From: Silvanigrella paludirubra
Lineage (GTDB): Bacteria > Bdellovibrionota_B > Oligoflexia > Silvanigrellales > Silvanigrellaceae
Reading direction: 5' to 3'
DNA: 64,000 bases
Assembly: GCF_009208775.1 (NCBI RefSeq)
Contig: NZ_WFLM01000005.1
Span: 375,168 to 439,167, forward strand
Positions within the stretch are counted from its first letter, which is position 1. The number at the start of each line of letters is the position of its first letter. Below the pieces are notes generated by a model that did not search any database, was not told the DNA's origin, and worked only from the letters and a program-made list of their open reading frames with translations. A program made the position numbers and the translations under genes. Shown here one piece after another: positions 39,117 through 48,095 of the stretch.

Positions 39117-39788
39117 CTATTTGGATTTTTTAAACGCTCCATTACGCGCCTTGTGCCTTGCAGCGTCTTTTGCCACTTTTACGGACTTTGACGAAGGATG
39201 AAAAGGAAGTGCAAAAGCAACTTTGATGTCCTCTAGAGGAACTTCAAACCGATGGGCACCTTCCACAAGCACAATGACTTTAAATCCTTTATTATCACAA
39301 ATTTCATTTAAAACCATAGTATACTTACTTCTTCCAGCAACTTTTTGCCAGGTTTCTACAGTAAGCATATCTCCGACAGAAGCTTCAAAGTCTTCCAAAT
39401 CGTGGAGCGTAGGCTCTGAACCTGGGGATCCTACACGAATATTAACATCATCCGCAAACGGATCGAGAGCGTTGGTAGTAAGAAGATACTTATGAATTTC
39501 AGTACATTCATCAAAAGTAAGAGCTGTTTCAGCCTGACGGGGAACTTTGCAAGCTTCTACATCAGCCAAAGAGTAGCCCTTATCTAAAATGATATCAACA
39601 ACTGGCTCACCTTCTTCGTATAGAAAAAGCCAATTACGAATTCGCATTTTTAAAACCCCAGGATTTTCAACCTTGGTTTCCTTTAGTTCACTTAGAGCTT
39701 TTCTAAGATCATCTAAGATTTGTGTATGAAGTTGTTTAGTTAACAGCCTAGGGTCACTGATTTTATTAGTATCATTCGTAAGATACAA
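39117..39788 (-). CDS. rimP: Ribosome maturation factor RimP-like
   Basis: 30S maturation factor upstream of nusA, 59 bp before it. The RimP signature is INIRVGSPGSEPTLHDLEDF-like (VNIRVGSPGSEPTLHDLEDFEASVG), after a first domain with VVDIILDKGYSLADVEACK and LTTNALDPFADD. The product is longer than the usual 150-170 residues. No ATG suits the N-terminus: the frame is open past 39866, and a TTG at 39788 with GGAG upstream is the best start. Divergent sequence, but position and motif agree. Confidence 0.78.
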   Translation of the reverse strand: MYLTNDTNKISDPRLLTKQLHTQILDDLRKALSELKETKVENPGVLKMRIRNWLFLYEEGEPVVDIILDKGYSLADVEACKVPRQAETALTFDECTEIHKYLLTTNALDPFADDVNIRVGSPGSEPTLHDLEDFEASVGDMLTVETWQKVAGRSKYTMVLNEICDNKGFKVIVLVEGAHRFEVPLEDIKVAFALPFHPSSKSVKVAKDAARHKARNGAFKKSK

Positions 39789-40007
39789 GATTTCTCCAAC
39801 ATTTTCGAGCAGGTTTACTTCAAAATTCGACCCAAAAGAGGGTAACTCTGAAAAAAGGCAAAACAATAAACAAATTGGGTATAACGTAATGCGTTTAAAA
39901 TCAAATCAAATTTTTTAAGAAGTGTCCAAATATTTTATCTATCCCAAAAAAAGACAAATTTTTAGTAAAAAATATTTTTCTGAGCATAAAATTTTAGGGA
40001 AGACAAA

Positions 40008-40505
40008 ATGACGAAGGATCACAAGAAAGAATTAGGAAAATGGGGTGAGGATCAGCTAGACAAATGGATGATTGAACAAGAATGGCATCCAATTGAAAAA
40101 AATTTAAGAATTCATGGAGGCGAAATTGATAGGATCTATATTTTAAAAAAACACACCGATGAAAAATTGTTTTGCATAGCCGAAGTGAAAACAAATATAA
40201 TTTACAACAAATCTAATTTAAATTTATTATTAAGTGAAGTTGGAATTAAAAAATATATAAAAACTAGGCAAATGAAAAATTTATATAAAATTGGAGAAAA
40301 TTACTTAAGCAAAGGATTTAGTAAAATTTTTTTAAGATTGTTCATTATTTTAAAAACAACCAAAAAAATAGATACATCCTTATTTGAAGGTAAATTTAGT
40401 CCTTTTAAATTATGTTTTAAAAGTAATCATTACTTTATTATTTCACTCGAACCAGAATTTACAAAAATTCAAGCAAGAAAAAGTTTACTACAAATTAAAA
40501 TATGA
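40008..40505 (+). CDS. YraN (UPF0102)-like endonuclease-fold protein
   Basis: A 165-residue protein resembling the YraN family, a restriction-endonuclease-like fold. The conserved pieces are ELGKWGEDQLDKWMIEQEW, then NLRIHGGEIDRIYI (metal-binding GEID) and FCIAEVKT (E-x-K). Function of the family in bacteria is poorly known. GGGAAGAC upstream. Its C-terminal part is more AT-rich and longer than normal. Confidence 0.78.
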   Translation: MTKDHKKELGKWGEDQLDKWMIEQEWHPIEKNLRIHGGEIDRIYILKKHTDEKLFCIAEVKTNIIYNKSNLNLLLSEVGIKKYIKTRQMKNLYKIGENYLSKGFSKIFLRLFIILKTTKKIDTSLFEGKFSPFKLCFKSNHYFIISLEPEFTKIQARKSLLQIKI

Positions 40506-40531
40506 AAATTTAAATTTCAATAAAAAATATT

Positions 40532-40984
40532 TTAATTAATCCAAGGAGGAGCTTTATCTTTAGTCCATTTAATCCATTCTATTTGTGGAAAATATTCTGG
40601 CAAATGTCCTGTTGCTAAATAAATTTCTTTAAATCCTTTATCATATATATCTTTGGCAAATTCCTCCCCTTTTTTTTCTTGCCCTAATTCAGAATCATTA
40701 TAAATAGGAATATTAAAATTAAAGTCACCCATTTGTTCAAAAAATAAATAAGGATTATCAAAACATACTATATTTTTACCGGTTGACATCATTTTCCAGA
40801 GAGTATGAATAAAAGCGTCGTCATCTATTAAAATAGCATGAATATCTTTTAAAGTAGATTTGACTTTAGAAAAGAAATATATGGCCTCTTAATTTAATTA
40901 AGTATGAAATTAACGATGAATCTTTTTCTGGCTCATTATTTTTATTTACCAATAAAATAGAAGAAATATAAGAGATGTTTATTA
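40532..40984 (-). pseudogene. C-terminal remnant of a sensor kinase with receiver-like domain
   Basis: On the minus strand the last 119 codons (about 40888-40532) read as a receiver-type domain: AILIDDDAFIHTLWKMM, then DSELGQEKKGEEFAKDIYDKGFKEIYLATGH and a stop after KAPPW. The usual phosphoacceptor pattern is altered. Upstream the frame breaks near 40889; ILLVNKNNEPEKDSSLISYLIK continues in another frame to 40984, where an insertion sequence begins. The gene is therefore frameshifted and cut off; the catalytic part is missing. Confidence 0.7.
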
Positions 40985-41074
40985 GGGACTGTCCAACATA
41001 GAATTTAGAAGAAATTGACAGAATATAAAAGAAGGTGTTCAATTATTTTCGCTAAAAAGATAAAGGAACACCAG

Positions 41075-41557
41075 ATGAGAAATATAAATCAGATAATGAT
41101 TCTTGTGCAAGAGATATCTCTACTTTTTTTGAGTTATAAAACCAGAAAACACGAAATGAAAAATATACTGGGAGGAATTATTTGGATTTTAGTTACTGGA
41201 TCGCAATGGCATTTATTACCACGAGAAAACTTTCCACCAAAAAGTACTTGTTATTATTGGTTTGAAAAATTTAGAAAAAACAATATTCTTGGAATTATAT
41301 TGTTTAACATGTCTTTAAAAAACAAGAAGAATAAAGAATACCAAATAAAAGAAGCTTACATTGACGCAACGTTTACCGAATCTAAAAGAGGAGGAGATAA
41401 AATTGGGGGAACAAAAGCTGGAAAAGGGACAAAATTATTTGCAATTGTTTCAAGAAATAATAGAATATTACATTTGAGTCTAGAAAATGCAACGCCTCAT
41501 GAATCAAAATTTATATTGCCAATAATAGAAAAGATGCCTAAAAAATTAAACCATTAA
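41075..41557 (+). CDS. IS transposase, first frame (OrfA)
   Basis: About 160 residues: helix-turn-helix-like N-terminus (GIIWILVTGSQWHLLPRE, CYYWFEKFRKNN) and the first catalytic aspartate in EAYIDATFTESKRGG. ATG at 41075 has AAAGGA upstream. The frame ends at 41557 shortly after an A6 run (CCTAAAAAATT) where the ribosome can slip back one base into the second frame. Confidence 0.85.
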   Translation: MRNINQIMILVQEISLLFLSYKTRKHEMKNILGGIIWILVTGSQWHLLPRENFPPKSTCYYWFEKFRKNNILGIILFNMSLKNKKNKEYQIKEAYIDATFTESKRGGDKIGGTKAGKGTKLFAIVSRNNRILHLSLENATPHESKFILPIIEKMPKKLNH

Positions 41558-41856
41558 TTCTTATTGGTGATAAAGCTTATGATTCATTTACAATAAAAAA
41601 TCAGTTACAAGAATTAGAAGTGAAATTAATTGCTCCTAATAAAATAAATCGAATAAATAATAGGCAAGATGGACGTAATCTTCGTCGATATAAAAGAAGA
41701 CACATAGTTGAAAATTATTTTGCCGATTTACAAACATTTCGTAGGGTGATTATTCGTTATGAAAGAAAATCAGAAAATTATCTGGCATTTGTGAAACTAG
41801 CAGCAATTTGCTTAAATTTTTGGAAATTCAATATTGGTATGAAAATTGTTGCTTGA
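41542..41856 (+). CDS. IS transposase, second frame (OrfB)
   Basis: C-terminal half of the DDE transposase, in the -1 frame to OrfA. The second catalytic aspartate is in LILIGDKAYDSF, and the glutamate in RRYKRRHIVENYFADLQTFRR. The frame begins after a stop within the A6 run, so it has no start of its own and is made by frameshifting. Confidence 0.82.
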   Translation, partial: KIKPLILIGDKAYDSFTIKNQLQELEVKLIAPNKINRINNRQDGRNLRRYKRRHIVENYFADLQTFRRVIIRYERKSENYLAFVKLAAICLNFWKFNIGMKIVA

Positions 41857-42123
41857 AATTATGTTGGACAGCCCCTAGAATAAAACTGGATTTACAATGT
41901 GGACAAAAGTTCTTGAAAAAGAAATATTTCCTTGACCAAAAAAACAATCAATTCAATAAAATCACTTTGGAGCAAGAACATTTTTATTAGATTTTATCTG
42001 GTACTAAGACATTGAAATTAAATCATCATCAAGAATTAAATTACTCTATAATTTCCTAATACATTTTTATATTTTTTTTTAAAATAAAATAATAGTTTAA
42101 ACTATTGACTAATTATTTAATAA

Positions 42124-42491
42124 ATGATCGATTTTAATACTCATTTTATTTCTATTTTTAATGAAATTAAACGTCTTAAAGAAGAAAATATGTAAAATAT
42201 AATTATATTTCTCCTGATGGTACTTTATTTAATTAAGCTGAAAATATTCTACAAAATGAGAAACAAATTAATGTAACTGATGATATTTCAGTTCCTTCTG
42301 AAACGAATATTGCGCAGAATAGAAGCGGGATCAAAGAAAAAAAGATTCAAAAGAATGACTCCTTACTCTTTGATGAACAATTTTCGCAAAAATCTTTTCC
42401 AAGTCTTATCTCAAGAGGTGTTCGGCTTTATAAGGGGCTACATCAATTATAAACAAGTGAGAATGAATTTAATTTATATAATAAAATATAA
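42124..42491 (+). pseudogene. Decayed coding sequence, unknown
   Basis: An ATG opens MIDFNTHFISIFNEIKRLKEEN, then the frame changes to YNYISPDGTLFN, a stop, and a long coding-like stretch (QKNDSLLFDEQFSQKSFPSLI, RGVRLYKGLHQL) ending at two further stops. With one frameshift and three stops it cannot be translated whole. I do not recognise the family. Confidence 0.5.
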
Positions 42492-43236
42492 TTTATTATT
42501 ACTTATTTTTAACGTGTTTACTTAGAATTTTAAGCTCCTTCCCTAGATCACCAATAAATTCTATATTTAATATGTTATTTTTTTGGGTGTCTATCCATGC
42601 AATTAATTCGTTTTAAAATCGCATTCAAGATTGACACTTTCCAACATAATAATGTTTTTTTTTGAACTAAAAATTCACAATCAACCGCTCATGAAGACCA
42701 AATGATGCCTCATTTATTAACAAAACATGCTATATTTATTAATATAACTTTCTTTCATCACAAAAAATGATAATATTTCAATCAATGCATCATCAAGTGG
42801 TTTGAACCACTTTTAGACAAAACTTTTTTGATGAGACAAGCATCATCATTTACACACCCGTTCTAGATTTCACTCTTATTTAGGCTTAGCTATTATTCAT
42901 GATCTCATATATTAACTGCAAAAAAATATTAAATTATAAATGAATTTTCTTTATTATCGGACAACCTCTCCGCATAAAAGCTTAAATTTATGGCGGATGG
43001 CTCACAAAAAAATTTTTCCATTAAATTTAATCCTCTTTTTCAATGATTAATATACCTTCAAAATTTTTATTTTTTTATTTCTTAAATCCACAATATAATT
43101 TTATTCTCATACCTCAAATCTATTTGGTAATCTATCCTTCTTGCAAAATAAACTTACGTGAAATAGATTCATATTTTATGCTATTTTATTAATTTAGCAA
43201 AATTTAAATCAACTATATAAAGAAATAAACAAAAAC
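42492..43236. other. Gene-free AT-rich stretch with decayed sequence
   Basis: No intact frame. Plus-strand pieces such as CIIKWFEPLLDKTFLMRQASS (read across the 42780-42870 area) hint at a dead gene, but nothing identifiable. An 8-bp-stem hairpin (AAGTGGTT, TG, AACCACTT) is at about 42797-42814. The last 100 bp probably hold the promoter of the ABC-F gene. Confidence 0.5.
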
Positions 43237-44973
43237 ATGATATTAATGACAAGCAACCATATTTCTTTTAAATTAAATTCAACTCCACTTTTTTCAGACA
43301 TCTCATTCTCGCTACATGACTCAGAAAGAACAGCCTTAATAGGAAATAACGGCTGCGGTAAATCTACCCTCATGCGCGTGATCGCAAATCAACAATCGAC
43401 CGACAAGGGAGAAATTACCTGGCGTCGCAACACCCGCTTAGGCATTATTGAACAATTTGTGAATGAGTCTTTTTTAGACTTAACCATTTTAGAAGCAGTG
43501 AAACAAAATTGCTCCACACCTTTATTAAATTCTCCTTGGCAACTTACATCGCTTTTACTTGAAATTGGATTTAACGAGGACTCTTTTACAAAACAAGTAA
43601 AAACATTAAGTGGGGGTTGGAAAAATCGCCTTCTTCTCGCCCGCGCCCTCGCTGCAGAACCTGATTTTCTTTTGCTAGACGAACCGACCAATCACATGGA
43701 TGTAACGACACTCCTCTTTTTTGAGGATTATCTTCAAAATATATCGTTACCTTACTTAGTGATAAGCCATGATCGTGAATTTTTAGATTCATGTACCAAT
43801 CGAACTCTTTTTTTACGTGACGGAAAAATATTTGATTTTCCATTTTCCTATACAAAAGCACGCCAGGCTTTATATGAAATGGACGCCTCAGATAAAGCCC
43901 GCAGACAAAATGAACTCAAAGAAATGAACCGAATTGAGGCTAGTGCAAAGCAGCTTGCGACTTGGGGAAAAATTTATAACAACGAAGATTTTGCAAGACG
44001 CGCCGAAAGCATGCGCAAAAGGGTTGAAAAATTACGCGGTAACCTAACAGAGGTAGCCACTGTAGATAAAAGAAAACTAACAATAGAAACCGCAGAAAAT
44101 CGGGCAAAGTTAGCTGTTACTTTTGAAAAGGTAAACATAAAAACCTCAAATTCGAATGAAGATAAAATTCTTTTTTCAATTGAAAAATTATTTATATCCC
44201 GTGGTGATAGAATTGTTATTTTAGGGAAAAATGGGTGTGGTAAAAGTGTATTTTTAAAAACACTTGCTTATTTATGGGCAAATCAACAAACATCTAATTG
44301 TTTAGAAACAGGAATTCGCTTTAATCCTCAATGCACTTTAGGTTATTATGATCAAATGCTAGGTGGAGTTCCAATAAATGAACCTATCTTTAAAGTATTG
44401 AGAGATATTTCATCTGGTTCTGATTTAGAAGTCAGACATAATTTAGTTGCGACAGGTTTTCCGGTAGAAGAACAACATAAAACCAGTTCTGAATTAAGCG
44501 GAGGACAAAAAGCAAGATTACAAATCCTTCTCATTTCAACTTTAAAGCCAAATATTTTAATATTAGACGAACCCACAAATCACATTGATATTGCAGGTTG
44601 TGAAGCCTTGGAAAATGAACTGATAACCTCAAAGGTAACAGTTTTTTTCTCTTCCCATGACAGGCGTTTTATTTCAAATATGGCAAATCGATTTTTGCTC
44701 GTACACGAGAATAAATTAATTGAAATAAATAATCCCGAAGAATATTATGCCACTGAATTAGTTGCGGATGAAAAAAATTTCGTAACAGCGAGTCCTATTC
44801 ATAATAAAAATATAAATAATTTTGAATTTAATTCAGAAGATGATATTTTAAAAGCCATTTTAGAAATTGATGAAAAGATAGAAGGAGAGCTTAGACAAAA
44901 ACCTGCGCGGCAAAACGCACAAAAAATAAAAGAACTAAAAGAGAGAAAATCGCAACTCGAAAGATTAATTTAA
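43237..44973 (+). CDS. ABC-F family ATP-binding protein
   Basis: Cytosolic protein with two ATPase cassettes and no membrane part, 578 residues. First cassette: Walker A GNNGCGKSTL (about residue 36), signature LSGGWKNRLLLARAL, Walker B FLLLDEPTNHMD. Second: GKNGCGKSVF (about 330), LSGGQKARLQIL, ILILDEPTNHID. An Arm/linker region lies between, and the C-terminus is a short coiled coil (GELRQKPARQNAQKIKELKERK). ABC-F proteins act on ribosomes to clear stalls or confer antibiotic protection. Subfamily (Uup, YheS or resistance type) cannot be told. Its first half is somewhat richer in GC than the surroundings. Confidence 0.9.
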   Translation: MILMTSNHISFKLNSTPLFSDISFSLHDSERTALIGNNGCGKSTLMRVIANQQSTDKGEITWRRNTRLGIIEQFVNESFLDLTILEAVKQNCSTPLLNSPWQLTSLLLEIGFNEDSFTKQVKTLSGGWKNRLLLARALAAEPDFLLLDEPTNHMDVTTLLFFEDYLQNISLPYLVISHDREFLDSCTNRTLFLRDGKIFDFPFSYTKARQALYEMDASDKARRQNELKEMNRIEASAKQLATWGKIYNNEDFARRAESMRKRVEKLRGNLTEVATVDKRKLTIETAENRAKLAVTFEKVNIKTSNSNEDKILFSIEKLFISRGDRIVILGKNGCGKSVFLKTLAYLWANQQTSNCLETGIRFNPQCTLGYYDQMLGGVPINEPIFKVLRDISSGSDLEVRHNLVATGFPVEEQHKTSSELSGGQKARLQILLISTLKPNILILDEPTNHIDIAGCEALENELITSKVTVFFSSHDRRFISNMANRFLLVHENKLIEINNPEEYYATELVADEKNFVTASPIHNKNINNFEFNSEDDILKAILEIDEKIEGELRQKPARQNAQKIKELKERKSQLERLI

Positions 44974-45023
44974 AATTAATCTCACCAAAAACTTATTCTC
45001 TCTTATTAAAATTAAATTAAAAA

Positions 45024-45947
45024 TTAATGTTCCATACCTTCAATAAATTTTTCTGCCTGAAGTGCCGCTTGGCAACCCCTACCGGCCGCTGTAATTGCCT
45101 GGCGATACAATTTATCTTCAACATCACCGGCAGCAAATAATCCAGGTATATTTGTATGTGTTCCATTTTGAGTTAAAATGTAACCTTTTTCATCCATATT
45201 AACTAGACCTTTAACAAAATCTGTATTTGGGTGATGACCTATTGCCATAAATAATCCATCTACCATAATTTCATTTGTTTTTCCGGATTTATCTTTCGTT
45301 ACAATACCTGTGAGGCCTTTATCATTTGCAAGAGTATCAATAACATCTGTACTATAAATAATTTTTATTTTTGGATTTGCAATTACTCGTTCTTGCATAG
45401 CTTTACTTGCACGAAATTTATCACTTCTATGAATTAAAATCACTTCACTTGCTAATTTAGATAAATACATTGCTTCTTCCATAGCACTATCACCACCACC
45501 TACAACAGCGACTTTTTTGTTACGATAAAAAAATCCATCACAAACAGCGCATGTAGAAAGTCCATAACCCATTAATTTATCTTTACTGGGAAGAGGTAAA
45601 GTAATTGCAGACGCTCCTGTTGCAACAATAACAACTTTGGCTTCAATATCTTCTTCGTAATCACGTTTTATTAAAAATGTTCCTTTATTTGTTACCTCTA
45701 CTTTAGTAACAGAACCTGTTAACATACGCGCTCCTACTTTTTCAGCTTGCTCACGCATGTCATTCATTAATTTGTTACCGTCTATTCCATCTACAAACCC
45801 AGGCCAATTTTCTATTATACTTGTCGTTGTTAATTGCCCACCTGGCTGCATACCGCTTATGACTACAGGAGAGAGAGCAGCGCGTGCTGTATAAATTGCA
45901 GAAGTAAGACCAGAAGGACCAGAACCAATTATTACAACTTTTTCCAT
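45024..45947 (-). CDS. trxB: Thioredoxin reductase
   Basis: NADPH- and FAD-dependent enzyme that keeps thioredoxin reduced. FAD motif VIIGSGPSGLTSAIYTARA, redox-active CAVC near residue 133, NADPH motif VVGGGDSAMEEAMYL and the C-terminal FAAGDVEDKLYRQAITAAGRG. About 307 residues, as usual. The ATG at 45947 has GGAG upstream, preferred over a TTG four codons earlier. It converges with the ABC-F gene, 50 bp apart. Confidence 0.94.
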   Translation of the reverse strand: MEKVVIIGSGPSGLTSAIYTARAALSPVVISGMQPGGQLTTTSIIENWPGFVDGIDGNKLMNDMREQAEKVGARMLTGSVTKVEVTNKGTFLIKRDYEEDIEAKVVIVATGASAITLPLPSKDKLMGYGLSTCAVCDGFFYRNKKVAVVGGGDSAMEEAMYLSKLASEVILIHRSDKFRASKAMQERVIANPKIKIIYSTDVIDTLANDKGLTGIVTKDKSGKTNEIMVDGLFMAIGHHPNTDFVKGLVNMDEKGYILTQNGTHTNIPGLFAAGDVEDKLYRQAITAAGRGCQAALQAEKFIEGMEH

Positions 45948-45959
45948 GTATATCTCCAA

Positions 45960-46433
45960 TGTTTTAAAACTTGATTCAAAAATCTAAATCAGAAATAACT
46001 TAGACTTCGTCTAAGATATGTCAAGAGGGGTAATTGAATTATGAAACAGAAATTTGCTCTATAAAATTTTATTTCTAATAATGTCATATGTTTAAAACAA
46101 CTCACAAAATCAAGTTAAAGTTATTTTGCCCTGTCCTTCTTATCATCTCAAATATAGATCCGTATACAGCTGTTTCAATAAATAAACGATATTTTATGCA
46201 ATAACCATAACCCAAATTAAAAAATTCATTAAATAAAAAATTTAATATTTAAAATAGAATAGAAAATTTCATTTTTTGAATAAAATTAAATTTTATTCAA
46301 TTTGCATTATTTGACAATAAATAAAATTGAAGTATGTTTCTTAACTGTAGTTTCTAAAAAATGAACTACTAAAATAACTTAATATATCTATATAAAATAG
46401 CTTATTAAATTAATATTCTGTAGCGAGAAAATT
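45960..46433. other. Intergenic region with a short hairpin
   Basis: About 470 bp between divergent trxB and the peptidase gene. The only structure is a 7-bp perfect hairpin, CTTAGAC-TTC-GTCTAAG at 45999-46015, near the expected trxB promoter; it may be an operator or chance. No coding frame. Confidence 0.5.
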
Positions 46434-47162
46434 ATGATTAAAAAATTCTCAGAAACACCAATATTTTTTGAATATAAAATTCCCAGTGAAAATGATATTA
46501 ATTGGCTTAAAAATAACTCTAATGCCATTAATGTTGAACAAAATTTTAGAATAAAATCTCTTCATACATATAAAAATATGAAAATAAATGGAACTCAAGA
46601 TATTATACTTGCACGTCAAGCAGTTGTGTTAAAACTCAATGAAGCCCTCGAACTGTTACCTAATGAATATACTTTTGCTGTTTTTGATGCTTTTAGAACA
46701 ATAGAGACACAGTTTGCTTTATTTCGTTATATATATAATCAGCAAAAACAAATGAATCCTTCAAAAACTCATTCCGAACTTTATGACATTACAAGAGAGT
46801 TTGTTATTCATCCTAATGAGACATCAAGATACGCCATTCCACCACATAACAGTGGAGGAGCTTTAGATTTAACGCTAAAGCATGAAGATAGTTTTTTAGA
46901 TATGGGTACTGATTTTGATGCCGTCACTCCTGCTTCTTATACTAATTTTTTTGAACAGGAATTTAATGAAAATTTTGGAATATCAAAAGAAAGATGGCTT
47001 TTAATAAGAAAAAATCGAAGAATTCTTTTTAATTCTATGAAATATGTTGGTTTTACAAACTTTCAAGTAGAATGGTGGCACTTTGATTTAGGAGATTGCA
47101 TGTGGGCTAAAGAACTTGAGCAAAATTGGTATTTCCATTCAATGGAAAAAAGTTTAAAATAA
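46434..47162 (+). CDS. D-alanyl-D-alanine dipeptidase, VanX/DdpX-like (peptidase M15D)
   Basis: Zinc dipeptidase of 242 residues. The metal site shows PPHNSGGALDLTL (about residues 138-150, H and D ligands) and EWWHFD (about 211-214, catalytic Glu and third His). An arginine in FDAFRTIETQ matches the substrate-stabilising arginine of VanX. There is no signal peptide, so like VanX it should act in the cytoplasm, releasing D-Ala from D-Ala-D-Ala, probably for wall recycling rather than vancomycin resistance because no vanH/vanA genes are nearby. Confidence 0.85.
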   Translation: MIKKFSETPIFFEYKIPSENDINWLKNNSNAINVEQNFRIKSLHTYKNMKINGTQDIILARQAVVLKLNEALELLPNEYTFAVFDAFRTIETQFALFRYIYNQQKQMNPSKTHSELYDITREFVIHPNETSRYAIPPHNSGGALDLTLKHEDSFLDMGTDFDAVTPASYTNFFEQEFNENFGISKERWLLIRKNRRILFNSMKYVGFTNFQVEWWHFDLGDCMWAKELEQNWYFHSMEKSLK

Positions 47163-47237
47163 CTTTTTTAATTTTGGAGTTTTGATTCAATATATTACGT
47201 CTTAATTTTAATCTTATTAATTATTTAGGAGAATTTT

Positions 47238-48017
47238 ATGTCGAATTCAGAAAATGATTTATTTTGGTTAACGGGTGCTTCTTCTGGAATTGGTTATGCG
47301 GTTGCTAAAGAATTAGCTCAAAAAAAAGCGCGACTTATTATTTCCTCTCGCAGCGCTGATAAAATGGATGCTAAAATAAATGAATTGAAACAATTAGGAG
47401 CCAAATCTGTTGAAACGATTTCAATTGACATTTCTCTTGGAAACTCAAAAGAAAAAGTAGAAAGAACATTGAATGGCAGAAAGCTTAATGGTGTTTTAAT
47501 TAATGGCAGCGGATATCCTGGAAAAAAATTATCAGATCATAATTATAATGATTTTATAGAAGGAAACAAAAATATTTTAGCAGGGCCAGCTCAATTTATT
47601 TTAGATATTCTTCCTTTTTGTGAAGAACAGAACTCAAGTATAGTTGCAATTACAAGCACCTCTGTTAAAGAACCTGTTGGACAACTTCATTTATCTGCTA
47701 TTTACAGAACAGGCTTTGTCATTTTTCTCAAAAACTTGGCACATGAAATAGGTAACAGAGGAATACGAATAAATAATGTTGGCCCAGGAGCAACAGCTAC
47801 AGAGCATATGGAAAATTTAGTTAAAATATCAGCAAAAGAAAATAATAAATCTATTGAAGATACAAAAAAAACATGGGAAAAAAGAGCTTCACTTAACAGA
47901 ATGGGTACTCCAGAAGAAGTTGCAAAGGTTATTACTTTTTTAATGTCTAAAGATGCTTCATTTGTAAATGGACAAACTATTTTAGTTGATGGTTGTTCTA
48001 CACAATCTTATTTGTAA
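47238..48017 (+). CDS. Short-chain dehydrogenase/reductase-like protein, atypical active site
   Basis: A 259-residue SDR. The dinucleotide motif is WLTGASSGIGYAVAKEL and the C-terminus carries GPGATATEHMENL and FVNGQTILVDGCSTQ. The catalytic region reads ITSTSVKEPVGQLHLSAIYRTGFVIFLKN: a Tyr is present, but the lysine of YxxxK is replaced (YRTGF). A sub-group of FabG-like SDRs shows similar SVKEP/LSN-x-R regions, so it may be active in another way or act non-catalytically. AGGAGAA precedes the ATG. Confidence 0.82.
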   Translation: MSNSENDLFWLTGASSGIGYAVAKELAQKKARLIISSRSADKMDAKINELKQLGAKSVETISIDISLGNSKEKVERTLNGRKLNGVLINGSGYPGKKLSDHNYNDFIEGNKNILAGPAQFILDILPFCEEQNSSIVAITSTSVKEPVGQLHLSAIYRTGFVIFLKNLAHEIGNRGIRINNVGPGATATEHMENLVKISAKENNKSIEDTKKTWEKRASLNRMGTPEEVAKVITFLMSKDASFVNGQTILVDGCSTQSYL

Positions 48018-48095
48018 TAAAAAGTTAAATCTACATTCTAAAATGAGATTTTAAATTATTATTTTCTTATTTAATATTTTAAAAATAAATTAAAA

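Larger units (their letters stand above)
40985..41875 (+). mobile_element. Insertion sequence, IS5-family (IS427-like)
   Basis: An 891-bp element with terminal inverted repeats GGGACTGTCCAACATA (left) and GGGGCTGTCCAACATA (right, complement), 15 of 16 identical. It is flanked by TA on both sides, so the target duplication is probably TA or a little longer. It carries two overlapping transposase frames in a -1 relation. Both ends and the DDE residues are present, so it may still be mobile. It sits in a sensor-kinase remnant. Confidence 0.88.

Noticed and set aside
41877-42060. Minus-strand text as the 5' part of the interrupted kinase gene
   Set aside because: Only a short open stretch (FFGQGNISFSRTFVHIVNPVLF region) is present, with stops before it, and it does not join the kinase frame cleanly across the IS.
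42797-42814. Hairpin AAGTGGTT-TG-AACCACTT as a terminator
   Set aside because: No T-run follows on either strand and no intact gene precedes it.
46434-47162. Vancomycin resistance locus
   Set aside because: Only a VanX-like dipeptidase is present; no vanH, vanA ligase or vanRS genes are nearby.
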